Assembly (NCBI GenBank): GCA_013368375.1 | Contig: JAACJP010000039.1 | Span: forward strand, 1 to 64,000 | DNA from: Tricholomella constricta | Taxonomy: Eukaryota; Basidiomycota; Agaricomycetes; Agaricales; Lyophyllaceae | Length of the DNA stretch: 64,000 bases | Direction: 5' to 3' | Part shown: positions 23,804-34,329 of the stretch, one piece after another | How the letters are laid out: each line of letters begins with the position of its first letter | Numbering within the stretch: position 1 is the first letter of the stretch | The notes under the pieces: generated by a model | Database searches by the model: none | Seen by the model: the letters and a program-made list of their open reading frames with translations, nothing else | What the model was told of the DNA's origin: nothing | Program-made: the position numbers and the translations under genes

Positions 23804-23936
23804 ACTACTCGAAACCATGTATATAGTTACTACAACCATTTATTAGCATATTACAGGCCTTATTGACGACCCTATAACAACATCTGTACTACCCCATAAT
23901 TTGTCATAACCCATACTTTTCGGCTTCCACCGAGGG

Positions 23937-23961
23937 CTATGGGTTAGGAGAGCTTTGACTG
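23937..23961 (-). repeat. Right terminal inverted repeat of the pogo element
   Basis: This is the inverted partner of 20918-20942. It is followed by target duplication TA at 23962-23963. Confidence 0.93.
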
Positions 23962-23963
23962 TA

Positions 23964-24300
23964 TGGTCAACGCTTTGTGGGTCCACCTCATTTTTTTTTC
24001 CCTTGTCTATGTAGGAATTGTCCAAAACCGAAAAAAAACTGACGACGCTTGCTTCTTCTTCTTCTTCTTCTTCTACGTTTCCAGAGATTGCCTCGAGGCA
24101 GATTCGAGTGTGGATATATATAAATAATGCGCCGCCAAGTGTACGTACAGCACGACGCAGGATTTGTCGTCCTTTCCCCCCTCCCCACCCCCCCTCTAGT
24201 CCCCCAGTCCCCTTCTTTAAAGTATAACTTACCATCTGAATCTGCCAGCCCAGACTTTATTCTTTATTTCCCTGCCGTGTGAGCTCGCGCTCTGTCCTCG
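23964..24300. other. Upstream region of the Zn2Cys6 gene
   Basis: This is non-coding sequence between the transposon and the regulator gene. It has a CTT microsatellite at 24050-24075 and C/T-rich tracts near 24170-24215, as often found in basidiomycete promoters. Confidence 0.4.
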
Positions 24301-25949
24301 ATGGACGCCTATGGTGCCGACTACACCTACACCTTCACCTCTGAATCCGAGGCCACACAGCCCTCTTCCCCAGCCCAATTCTCTCCAAAGGTACGTTGTC
24401 CTCCAACCCCCCACCCCGCGTCCATCATGGGATATACTAATTCCCCTCAGACCTTTTTCGTACCAGGGACCGAGCCTCTCACTGCTATGTACAGCATCAA
24501 CACCGACCTCACCCAGCAGGCCCAGGTCCAACCCGGTACTCCCGATCAGGACGAGTATCACCACGACACCGAGTTTAATGACTGGGCCGCCGTGACTTTG
24601 CCCAATGAGGAGTACGACGGTGGGGGCAATAGAGAAGAACTCGGCGTGGGATGTTATAGCACTGCGGTGAGTCGTCTGCGTCTAGAGTCCTTTCTTCTAC
24701 TGTGCTAATTCTTGGTCCTAGGAGCTAGACGGCGCAGCGTACGCCACGGACGACTATGGCGCGTTGTCCGCGGCGGGCTCGAATGGGCACTTTCCATTCG
24801 GGCACTACATGGACTCTTGCGATCTATCTATGATTTCGCTCTTTGCGCCCGCCGCCCCGGCGCTGGTGCAGCACATCCCAGTCCCGCCCGAGCACCGCTC
24901 CTCGTACTCGGAGCTCTCGGCCAACATCGCGTTCTTCAACGTTGCTATGGAGCAGCAGCCCGACGCCCAAGGTGACTCTGGGATGCCCGCCAACTATCCC
25001 TATCCTTCCTTGATACCTGAGATCCAGCCTGAGCCTGACCTCGAATCTGGAACCGCCGTCAGCGCTTTCCAGTCCCACTTTGAGACCCAGTTCCAGGTCC
25101 AGGCCCAGGTCCAGGCATCAACTCAAGGAGGCAACTACCACCACCACCACCACCACCGCCACCGCCGCCTTCAATCATCCTCCGACTCGAGGCAACTAGC
25201 AGCGCCCCCGCACATCATCATCCCTCCCCCGCCGCCCGACATCTCCTCAGCCCCTTCGCCCCTAGCCTACAACTGGACCCCGACACCGATCCCAACACCC
25301 CCCGGCAGCGCTCCTCTTCCACTCGAGCACCTCCCGCCCGTCCACCCAACCTCAAGCCCAGCAGGCTCCATCTCATCCTCGTCGCCATCCCTGTCGCCGT
25401 CCCCAGCGTCGAGCTACGGCCCGCCCACACCGCCCACGCCGCCCACCCACACCTCGCGCTTCCACAGCCTCCCGCCCCTTCCCGAGGCGCGGGCGCGCCC
25501 CCGCCCGCCGAACCTCGCGTGCTACTTTTGTCGCGAGCGCAAGATTGCGTGCGGGCGCCCGGCGGAAGGGAGCCTTGACCAGACGTGCAAGTACGTTTTG
25601 TCTCTCATTCCGCCTTTTTTCCTTCATCTCTCTTTCTCTTTTCCCTGTTTTCCCTTCTTTTACTTTGTGTTATTTCGTTCTTTCTTTGGCTTTCTTTCTC
25701 TCTCGTGTGCCTGCGCGCGCCCTGTGCTGATTGGGATTGTTGCATTGTTTTTTTTTGTTGTTCTGCGTGTGTAGCCAGTGCCGGCGTCGAGGGAACCCGT
25801 GCCATTATCCGGAGACGAGCTTGAGGGGACAGCATCGGCGGGGCAAGGGGAAGAAACAACGAAGCGGAAGCGGGAGTGGGAGCGGGGGCGGCGGCCCGGC
25901 CTTCGGGGGCGACGGCGGGTATGAGCACCTTGTTGGGAAGGCGAGGTGA
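24301..25949 (+). CDS. Zn(II)2Cys6 transcription factor with C-terminal zinc cluster
   Basis: Exons 24301-24390, 24451-24666, 24722-25590 and 25775-25949; 449 aa. The first 370 residues are disordered, rich in Pro, Ser, Gln and acidic residues, with a poly-His run (YHHHHHHRHRR) and many P-rich segments, as in activation regions. The binuclear zinc cluster lies at about residues 372-408 and spans intron 3: C-Y-F-C-R-E-R-K-I-A-C-G-R-P, then QTCNQCRRRGNPCHYP, giving the six cysteines. A basic, Gly-rich tail (RGQHRRGKGKKQRSG) follows. Such proteins bind DNA in the nucleus; targets cannot be read from sequence. Placing the zinc cluster near the C-terminus instead of the N-terminus is less usual but common in mushroom genomes. 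Intron 1 (60 bp) is in frame, so retention would insert 20 residues. Confidence 0.85.
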
Positions 25950-26373
25950 GGTTGCATCTGCAACTGCAAGCAAGGTAAATGGCGGTTATTATTCTTTTTC
26001 TCTGTTTTTATCTCTTGGACTCCACGGTGCCTTTCTTCTCTGAACTCAAACTTGAACTCTTATGGCTTTGATATCGTCGTGCTGTCGTTATGCTATCTAT
26101 CGCTCTGTCCTCTTCCTCATTTCTTGATCGGTATCAGTATCTTTCACTTATGTTCTATAGTTCCATAATCTGTATTATATTATATCATGTATGTACAGTA
26201 TAATAATATCGTGTGGTGTACTGAAGAGCGTATAACAGCATGTGAAACTGTTTCAACCTCGACTCTCCCCGGCCACAAAGAACAACAAGAAAGTAAGAAA
26301 AAAGCAAACCGAAAACGCGACCCAAAACGCGACCCCAAAACGCGACCCCAAAGCTCGAAAACTCCGCCCGCGG
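25950..26373. other. Intergenic region between convergent genes, with a 13-bp tandem repeat
   Basis: This region holds the 3' ends of two convergent genes. At about 26313-26352 a 13-bp unit (AAACGCGACCCCA-like) is repeated three times. The rest is T-rich and non-coding. Confidence 0.45.
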
Positions 26374-27121
26374 TTAGACATACTCGACGACCTCGACGGG
26401 CTTCATCCCAAACTGGCAACGCGGCATCAAGTGTTGTAAGCAATCAACGTGCACATGCCACCTGCGCGAGTGGCGAGAGAGGAACACGGGCGGCGACACG
26501 GCCCAATACGTCTTGCGGTCCGCACACATCACACACCGCTCCTTCTCCCTCTCCCTCTCCCCTGTCGCCGCCGCTGCAGTCTTCTCTCTGTCCCATTCGC
26601 CGTCACGCACGGCGCCGCAGCGGTCCCCTAAGTCGCGGGCCCCGCCTGCCCGGACAGAGTATGTATATGCCTCGTCCTCGGGGTCGGGCCGCCAGTTCGC
26701 AGGAGTGGGGAAGACGTATGCGCCGAGGCGCTCGGCGATGCGGGACCACACTTCGTCGACCGTGAGGGAGCGCGGGTAAAGCAGCCCCGGGCAGAAGACG
26801 CTTTCGTACCCGTTCACATCTGTTATTGTGTATCCCTCCTTCCAGTACGTCTGGGATTACAAGGTGAGGGGAGAAGGTGTGAGCACGGAACAGGGGACAA
26901 AGGCGCGGAGGCGGGGGCATACCATGTCTAAGCCTCGGTTCACGCCGGTGGTGATGTCAAGGAAATCGTAGCGTTTCTGGCGGTCCTGGTTGCGGAAGAC
27001 GGCGATGACCTTCTCTTCGACCTTTGTGTTTTCGAGTCATACCTGAGTGGAGTCAATTCAGCAAGCAGCAGTGACTCACCGCCGGATAGTACTTGTGTTT
27101 GTCTGGCAAATGGATTGGCAT
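26374..27121 (-). CDS. Conserved-looking hypothetical protein, unknown function
   Basis: Exons 27121-27080, 27021-26923 and 26850-26374 (minus), joined by 58- and 72-bp introns; 205 aa. The reading is MPIHLPDKHKYYPA, then VEEKVIAVFRNQDRQKRYDF, DITTGVNRGLDM and, in the long last exon, TITDVNGYESVFCPG, SLTVDEVWSRIAERLGAYVF and two Cys pairs (CVMCADRK and, further on, a W-H-V-H-V-D-C segment). Codon usage and splice sites look genuine, but I do not recognise the family. The frame is open a little upstream of the chosen ATG (RVRAYDHLRTR), so a further 5' exon is possible. It is convergent with the Zn2Cys6 gene, and the repeat block at 27.8 kb begins about 0.7 kb upstream. Confidence 0.55.
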
Positions 27122-27805
27122 CCTGGTGCGCAGATGGTCGTAGGCACGGACACGGACGGGTTGGCTGGGCACTGGAGTCGAGGTTCAGATGAGTGGGTAG
27201 AAGCTGCGAGGATGATCGGGATGGCTTTGCAGGCGTTTAAATATGCAGCCACTGCGGTTAAACGGGGACATAGAAGAATAGCGGAATATGCAGTTCCATC
27301 AGCCTGGATGGAACCGTGCGGGTGGACCGGGTTCCAGTTAAGAGGGCGGGTGCCAGGATCCTGTCTCCCGGTGTTTTGAGCGGATACGTGCATTGTATTT
27401 CCACCAATCATGGGGCAAAAATGATCGTAGCAGTGGAGCTCTGGCATATTAACTGAGTCCCGTGTGCGCACGATCGTGGTTGGGATGACCTGTCAGCCTG
27501 AACGTTGAACAGTTGCAGGGCGGGCGTGCCAACTTGTCATATATAGCGCTGGGAACTTATGCCTTTGTTTTTTCGGTGGTGGACATATTTCAGACTAGCC
27601 AAAGAAGGTGTTAGTATTCGCGTTTCGTACCGTAGACCGCAGAGTGACTGAACCTCGTGTCAGCAGTTCCGATTTAACCGGAATAATTTGCAGCTGCTTG
27701 GCTGGAGCCCCTCACTCCAACAACTATGCCAGTTCCGACCCACATGTCCACCCATTTTGCCACCGAATATCACTTTGACCGCCACAGATATGATGGTAGT
27801 AATAC
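27122..27805. other. Presumed 5' region of the preceding gene, no gene seen
   Basis: Frames at 27047-27379 (plus) and 27076-27471 (minus) are open but match nothing and lack clear splice logic. The region runs up to the repeat block at 27806. Confidence 0.35.
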
Positions 27806-29370
27806 GCCATCGTTATTTCCCGGAGAGATCGACTAAATGGACATAGGGGGTCTATTCTCAAATAACCGTTTGCCCCTCAGCATCATTCCTCGAGTCAGCG
27901 GCCTATCTACGCACGCTGATGCAGCTGTGGATAGTACGGAGCTATTGCACCGTAAGTCCATGACAATTACGCAGCATTTTACACGTTGATTGTTCTTGCA
28001 AGCGTAGGTGAGGACAGACCTTGCGGAGGTCTTAGCGCCGAGGCCCCTGACCGAGAACATCGACCGGATCGCCATATCTCATCATCCTGTTACTTAGTCG
28101 CGCCCGTGTGGATTTGTATTCAATCAACCGTCATTCCTGTGCCACCAACGATCGAGCGATCTCAAAATGTATTCTTGTCAATATGTCAAGCTCTAGGGTT
28201 TGCCGCATTAGACTTGGCGTATGTCCGGCATATCTAACCTCCAAAGCGCCTAACAACGTGTCCTTTAATGTTAGAACCGAACGTTAATAGTGAACATGTG
28301 GAGTTTCCGACTCGGTACGTGAGGCAAGGAACCTTCATATCAATTTAATGCTTACAGTTCGAGAGTATTTGCAGTTGATGAGTGGACTGTAATAAGCATC
28401 GCCTGAGAAGGCCTCACGCTCAACGGTTGACGTGCCACCACGGAGCTTAAACGGTGTTTGACATGGATTATTCCAGTCATCTTCTCTCTCACATCACCGC
28501 CCCACTCCGCCGTTGAACCGCTCCGTTTATACATGGCCAAAACCACATATTGTTAGACGTCAGAACAATATCTGGTTTGGGCCCCGAGCCGGACGTCGAG
28601 GGTATTTACATCGTTGTCGATCAGCACTGGGTAGCGTGACTGACATGGCGTGTTTCGATGCAGATTCTCAAACAACGACACCTCAAAGGCTCTCTCGATG
28701 TAGAACATCTGGGGCCCCCTTTCAGTCGTCTCAGTCCCAAGGGGTGGTCTCTGCCTTTCCTTTCTAGGCAGTGCATTGCATTCTTTAGACACCGTTGCAG
28801 TGAAGCCACTTTTTCTGGTCGTTCCTTCGTGTGTTTCCTGATCACGGTTGCAGTCAGGACATTGCATCCGATTGCTCGTTGTCCTGACGGTTGGAGGAGG
28901 GATGGTGTTGTTGGCCGCTGATGACAGATCTGACCCGACCCCAGCCAGTACAACACGCTACACACTTCGCAATTGAATGTGCCGCTAACGGCACGTACAG
29001 GTATGAATTCATGAGTTCTCCAGATGGATACCTTCATCCGTTACCTGCTTTTCAATTCCTTATCCCAGCCACTACGACTAACATCTTAAAAACCCCGAGT
29101 TTTCTCGCGCGATACGTCAAACACATGTTTGTATGATCATCAGCGGCAGGTATTTATGTGCCCATTCGCCGTAAGCATGTTCGTACGCCGATATCGCCTT
29201 GATCTTCAGCACAATCGGCTTCTCATTCGTATCCACTTCCACGAACTTACATCATGGCAGTGCCAATTGTCGGAAGACTGAATTAGAAGTATCGGACGGC
29301 TGGTGTGGGAGGATCATCACAACAGGTACTATTTTAGTGCGAATCCGAGTTGTCGTTCTCAAACACTGCA
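27806..29370 (+). repeat. Long direct repeat, copy A (1.6 kb)
   Basis: Copy A is collinear with copy B at 30692-32405, and the match begins at CCATCGTTATTTCCCG. High-identity landmarks are CATCTCATCATCCTGTTACT, GTGGACTGTAATAAGCATCG and GACATGGCGTGTTTCGATGC. Both copies contain a minus-strand frame reading MFYIERAFEVSLFENLHRN, probably a decayed coding remnant. The ends lack TG..CA and no polymerase is present, so this is not an LTR pair. Confidence 0.85.
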
Positions 29371-29802
29371 AAAATGGGAGCGACGTGTTGAACTCGGGGC
29401 AGATGATCGCGAAAAAATTACTTGGGTTAACAGAACATCGTCTAGCTTAGTAAGTGACATATTTAGCTTGGACTGATAATCTGTAAAGCATTGCAGCCGG
29501 CGTGAAGGTAAATTTGAGTCATGAAATTGGTTTATAGCCGAAACAGGTGATCGTGAAGGCGAGTTAAGTAAAGTGGCTCACCCTCAAGGTCTTTGCACGG
29601 TGGGAAAGACGAATGAGGCTGGCCCGGATCTGTCTATCGAGAACAGTACAAAAAAAGATTAAGGTTCAGTAACAACTGGCAAATAGAACGAGGATAGTAG
29701 CCACGACGCTCCGCGCTGTGGCGTAAAGTATACACAAGTCTGTAAGAAGTAAGGAAACTGATGGCAGAAATGCCTTGGGGGTGGGAAGTCGCATTCCAAC
29801 AG

Positions 29803-30543
29803 TTAACCTGTCAAGACGGTACGCGTCGTATTGACCTCAACCTTCTGCACAAGCCCCTTCCGTAATGCCTGCTCGTATGCCTCGCGCGCCAGCTCTTCAG
29901 TGGCAAACCGGATAGGATTGCCTCCCGGAATGCCAGTCACGTTTTCCATGACCCCATGCCTGGCGCCGAGCAGATGAGCAGGAAAAGGAAATGTGAGATC
30001 AGCGCAAGGTACTCACGGCCCACAGAAAACACCCGGATTTCGGCCGACAATTACGGTATACCATTTCGTTGGCTCGGAGTTTTCCTCTGAGGTCAGGATT
30101 AGCTCGGTGGCTGGTCATAAAATCAATCGGTAAGCATAAGCATACCACGAAGGGATACGGGGTGGGACGACGGCAAATCCCACTCTGACACGATGTCAGA
30201 CACACCGGAGTTCTGGGCTGAGAGAGAGGTAGCCATTTTGAAGTGTTAGGATTGATTGATCAGATTGTGCACAGAGTTGAACACATACCTCGGCGGGTGG
30301 CTTCGGCGCTGGTGTCTTTGTCCAATGCCAGCCGAAGTTGGAGGGCTGATTGAATGAACATTGATAAGAAAAAAATCTCATACCATGCAGAAAAAACATA
30401 CAAGCTTGGACCGTGTTGAGCGCAGTCTGCGCCGTCTTCAGTGAGGCCATGCAAAGTGCCATGGATTCCTCCACGGCATATGGATGGAGCCTACGCTCGC
30501 CGTTGGTATCGAAGCGGACAGGGTCAGAGTCGAGAGGCTGCAT
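29803..30543 (-). CDS. Protein with RNase H1 N-terminal (viroplasmin-like) domain
   Basis: Five short exons on the minus strand: 30543-30402, 30345-30289, 30217-30146, 30086-30017 and 29959-29803; 165 aa, every junction in frame with 56-71 bp introns. The C-terminal 65 residues read KWYTVIVGRNPGVFCGP, then NVTGIPGGNPIRFATEELAR and EAYEQALRKGLV. This fits the small RNase H1 N-terminal (caulimovirus viroplasmin-like) fold, which binds RNA-DNA hybrid or dsRNA in RNase H1 and occurs as a stand-alone module in many mushroom proteins. The N-terminal 100 residues are helical and unrecognised. No RNase H catalytic domain follows. The gene sits exactly between the two long direct repeats (27806-29370 and 30692-32405). 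Confidence 0.72.
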
Positions 30544-30691
30544 GTGGCCGCGTTTCGAGAGCCTTTGTGCGACGGGTCAGCCTTTATTTCAATTCTAGGT
30601 AATCACACGGACTATATAGCACATACCTGGATACTGAGTGAACTGGTTGTTTCAATTGGGGAACATGCCAGCATAATATACTCCTCCCCCT

Positions 30692-32405
30692 CCATCGTTA
30701 TTTCCCGAGATCGCCTGAATGGATATAGATGGGCTATTCTCAGATAACTATTTGTTCCAAGTTAGCATCATCGTGTGTCAGCGGCCTATTTCTGCACACT
30801 GATACAGCTGTGGATGGTACGGAGGTATCGCACTGTAAGTCCATGACAGCTGCGCAGCCTTTGACACGTTAACTATTTTTGCAAGCATGGGTGAGGACAG
30901 ACCTTGCGGAGTTGGCACCGAGAATCGACCATCGCCACATCTCATCATCCTGTTACTCAGTCGCGCCCGGTTGGCTTTGTATCCAATCGATCGTCATTCC
31001 TGTGCCACCAACGATTGAGCGATCTCAAATGTGTTCTTGTCAAGCCCTAGGGTTTAGCGCTGGAGTATCGCGTCCGAGTCGCGACACTCCCTCATTTAGG
31101 CGAGCGGGAGGCAGGCGGGTGTTTGGAGATGTTTGGGGGCAGCTCCTGGGTCATGACAGTTTGGACGCTGAGAGGATCATCATTATCATCATCGATATCT
31201 CTGGTACTACTAGCTGCGTACTAAGATTGCACTACTCCACCACATTAGACTTGGTGTATTTCCGGCCGAGCCCCCAAAGCAATGTGTCGTCTAATGTTAG
31301 AACCGCACGTTAATAGCGAACATCTGGACTTTCCGACTCGGTACGTGAGGCGAAGAACCTTCATATCAGTTTAATGCTTATAGATTGAGAGTATTTGCAG
31401 TTGATGAGTGGACTGTAATAAGCATCGCCTGAGAAGGCCTCACGCCCAACAGTTGACGTGCCACTACGGAGCTTAAACGGTGTTTGACATGGTTTTTTCA
31501 GTCATCGTCTCTCTCACATCACCGCCCCACTCCGCCGTTGAACCGCTATACATGGCCAAAACCACATACCGTCAGACGTCAGGACGATATCTGGTTTGGG
31601 CCCCGAGGCGGACGTCGAGGTATTTGCATCATTGTCGATCAGCACTGGATCGCGTGACTGACATGGCGTGTTTCGATGCAGATTCTCAAACAACGACACC
31701 TCAAAGGCTCTCTCGATGTAGAACATTTGGGGCCCCTTTTTAATCGCCTCAGTCCCAAGGGTAGTCTCTGCCTTTCCTTTCTAGGCAGTTCATTGCATTC
31801 TTTAGGCAGCGTTGCAGTGAAGCAACTTTTTCTGGTCGTCCCCGTCGTACGTTTCCTGATCACGGTTGCGATCACGGAATGGTATCGTTGTATCACTCGT
31901 TGTCCTGTCGGTTGAAGGGCGGATGGTGTTGTTGGCCGCTGATGGCAGATCTGACTCGACCCCAGCCAGCACAACGCACTGCGCACGTCGCATTCGACTG
32001 TGTGCCTAACGGTACCCACAGTAATGCTATGAATCCGTGAGTTTACCGAATGGGTATGCGAAAACCCTTTATCGCTTTCCAGGCGTTGCCATTTCCTACA
32101 CCAGCCACTACTACTAACATTTTTTGCACCTGCGAATTTTCTCGCGCGATACGTCAAACACATGTTTGCATGATCATCAGTGGCAGGTATTTATGTGCCC
32201 ATTTGCCGTAGCATGTTCGTACGCCAATATCGCTTTGATCTTCAGCGCAATCGGCGTCTCATTCGGCAAGCGCTATCACCTTCCACAACACACCAGCTTA
32301 CAACATGGCACTGCCTATTATCGGACGACAGCATTAGAAGTATCGGACGACAGGTGTGGGAGGATCACAACAGTAGTGCGTATCCGAGTCATCGCTCTCA
32401 AATTT
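30692..32405 (+). repeat. Long direct repeat, copy B (1.7 kb)
   Basis: Copy B matches copy A from CCATCGTTATTTCCCG to about the ATCCGAGTCATCGCTCTCAA block. It differs by substitutions and small indels and by an insertion of about 170-185 bp at 31071-31239 that is absent from copy A. Confidence 0.85.
31071..31239. mobile_element. Possible small insertion in repeat copy B
   Basis: Sequence present only in copy B begins TGGAGTA and ends TACTCCA, a 7-bp inverted repeat. No clear target duplication is visible, so a small non-autonomous element is only one reading; a deletion in copy A is the other. Confidence 0.3.
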
Positions 32406-32666
32406 GCACTGGAGGCGGACAGCTGTCAAGGTCCGCGTCGTTTCATCATTATTCGCTTTGGTCGTATGGACCTACTTACACGTGTGGGACCATGTCATAG
32501 AAATTATGGACATACGGAGCGCGCCTAGAATTTACTGCCTCGGTTCCAAGGCTGAACCATGCAAGCGATGTGAAGGCCGCGCCACCCGGCGATTCCGTGC
32601 TGTAGAGCCCCCAGAGCTATATGAAAGGTTTCATATGCGGTTGTCACTGACACGCCTTGCTTGTGC

Positions 32667-32945
32667 TCAAATTTGTCCTCTTGGGTCTGGACTGTATTCC
32701 ACGCAAATACGATTGTCATGGAATCGATTGTGCATTAGCCTTCGTGTGGGATGCTGCCATTGTAACACGCATAATTGCCGTAGGATTTCCATAGTTTCTG
32801 CGAAAACAAGAACATGCATTCGCACAATCCGTCCAATCTGGTTCATGTCAAGGGGCGGCGCGCGGCACCTCCCTAATGACTCTGCCAGTCGTGGTGGTTG
32901 CGGCAGCTTCGGTTCCTCGAGGGTCTGTCTTCTTTGTGTCATCAT
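32667..32945 (-). pseudogene. Family X copy 1, truncated or degenerate
   Basis: The minus frame reads QTLEEPKLPQPPRLAES, then RAPPLDMNQIGRIVRMHVLV and FAETMEI. It lines up with the core of family X (EEPK, then L-A-D-I-K-R-P-A-P-L-L, then R-x-Y-V-L-S-F) but lacks the conserved C-terminal half. Its surroundings (32540-33010) recur at 37385-37760. Function is unknown. Confidence 0.45.
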
Positions 32946-33675
32946 GGCAATAAGATATTCAGTTGCGTCCAGATATCCTAGAGTTTGGGAAACATTACCA
33001 ACCTGATCTTTACGCGTGGATTGCTGCCTGATACTCGGGTGTTTTACATGTTAGCAAGATTGGCTTTCGTCGGGCTGCCTTACACTGACAGAGATTGCGC
33101 TAGAATTTATGTAAAATGTCGTGCATACAGTGTACTTGCATGCTGTTCGTACTGAGCGAGCGTCGCGTGAGCAAAGAAAGCGATACAAAGCCCAAAACGG
33201 AAGGATTGGAGGATGAATACTGAGTTAGAGGTCCTCAGACGGGTAAAACAGCTCTCGAAACTTAGGGCTCCAACATCATTCGCAAATCCTTCCAACCTCT
33301 TTCATCTTTGCGACTTGAATTGACACGAGAATGGAGGCACTGGACGAGCAGGGCCATTATTCGGGGAAGCGGATGTGGAGCCGTGGCATTTGGACGAGTA
33401 GGGATATAGATCGGAGGAGGACCAGGTGGAAATGAAGGTGGACGAGCTTCAAGAGCTTCATAGGAATAATTCTCATGTAACGTATTTCAACAAACGTTCG
33501 AGGCTAGCGATAATTTTTGGAAATGACCACGAAGAGTCGGATAGAAAGAAATTCAAAAAGAACCTGTTAACCTCTCGCGCGCATATATGTGTTCTTCGCT
33601 GCTACTACAAGTCCTATGCAACATTAGTATTTTGATCAATGATCACTTCGAAAAGAATATTGACCTTAAAAGCCC

Positions 33676-34329
33676 TCAAATGTGGAACAGCACCTTGGAG
33701 CCCTTGAAGCTTTTGCCCAATGCAGTGAAATCCCAGCTGAGGACAACGTCGGAGTTGCCATCGAGTTTGAGACCAACGATGCCTCCGAGAATGCCAGGGT
33801 AGCCGATCTTGAGCTCTATTCCGTCCTTGAGGTTTCCGACGACATTGGCGATGGTGACACCGCCGATGATGGGAATGTTTAGAATGACCTTGAGAGCAAC
33901 GGAGAATGTGCTCAGATCGACTGTAAGGTCAATCTATAGGTGTACATTGTTCAGCGAAATTTAGCTGAAAACAGAAAGCTCGCACTAACCTCAAGCGGCC
34001 CGATGGAGATTTTGTAGTGCATGGGGCCCGCGAATCTGGTGCCCTTGGGGGGATGGAGGATGTATCCTTTCTCGCCTTCGCCAATGTCGAAGACTTCAAT
34101 GTTCTCCAGAAGGAACGGAAGGTTAGCTGGTCAAGAATATCATGTATAAGTGCTTCAAAACTCGTGTTGAATCAGAATTCTTACCAATAACGGCTAGAGA
34201 GAGCGGCGAGAACGTTGTCAGCATTAGCTTCAATGCTCTCAGGTCTGCGAACAACTAACCATCAGGCTCAGAAACCACGTTCTTTGAGGCGAAGGCGATG
34301 TCGGGCGAGTAAGTAGCAACGGCGGCCAT
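33676..34329 (-). CDS. Small hydrophobic-rich protein, unknown function, with a 9-nt microexon
   Basis: Exons 34329-34260, 34193-34185 (9 nt), 34126-33990 and 33933-33676 (minus); 157 aa. It begins MAAVATYSPDIAFASKNVVS and continues NLPFLLENIEVFDIGEGEKG, YILHPPKGTRFAGPMHYKIS, IGPLEIDLTVDLSTFSVALK, IPIIGGVTIANVVGN and KVLFHI at the end. The beta-rich pattern and repeated I-G-G motifs suggest a compact beta protein; there is no signal peptide or transmembrane helix of usual length. I do not recognise the family. A decayed copy lies in opposite orientation at 36367-36640, which supports the exon boundaries and the protein's reality. Introns have strong GT(A/T)AG donors and CTCTCTCTAG-type acceptors. 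The upstream frame is open to 34400 but has no earlier ATG. Confidence 0.62.

Larger units (their letters stand above)
20918..23961 (+). mobile_element. Complete pogo/Tigger-type Tc1-mariner DNA transposon, 3.0 kb
   Basis: The ends form 25-bp terminal inverted repeats that match at 24 of 25 positions (CAGTCAAAGCTGTCC... at the left; the reverse complement reads CAGTCAAAGCTCTCC...). Both ends are flanked by TA (20916-20917 and 23962-23963), the target duplication of this superfamily. Inside lies one intact transposase gene. A second repeat, rich in AACCCATA and ending in TTCCACCGAG-like sequence, occurs just inside both ends in direct orientation (about 20945-20990 and 23890-23936). The near-perfect ends and open transposase suggest recent activity. 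A smaller TA-flanked element is nested in the left part. Confidence 0.93.

Noticed and set aside
26187..26765. Plus-strand open frame of 192 codons
   Set aside because: It runs antisense to the last exon of the gene at 26374-27121 and is Arg/Ser/Pro-rich as expected of a shadow.
27806..32405. LTR retrotransposon with 1.6-kb LTRs
   Set aside because: The repeats are direct and similar in size to LTRs, but they lack TG..CA ends and a 5-bp duplication, and the interior encodes a host-like spliced gene with no gag, protease, reverse transcriptase or integrase.
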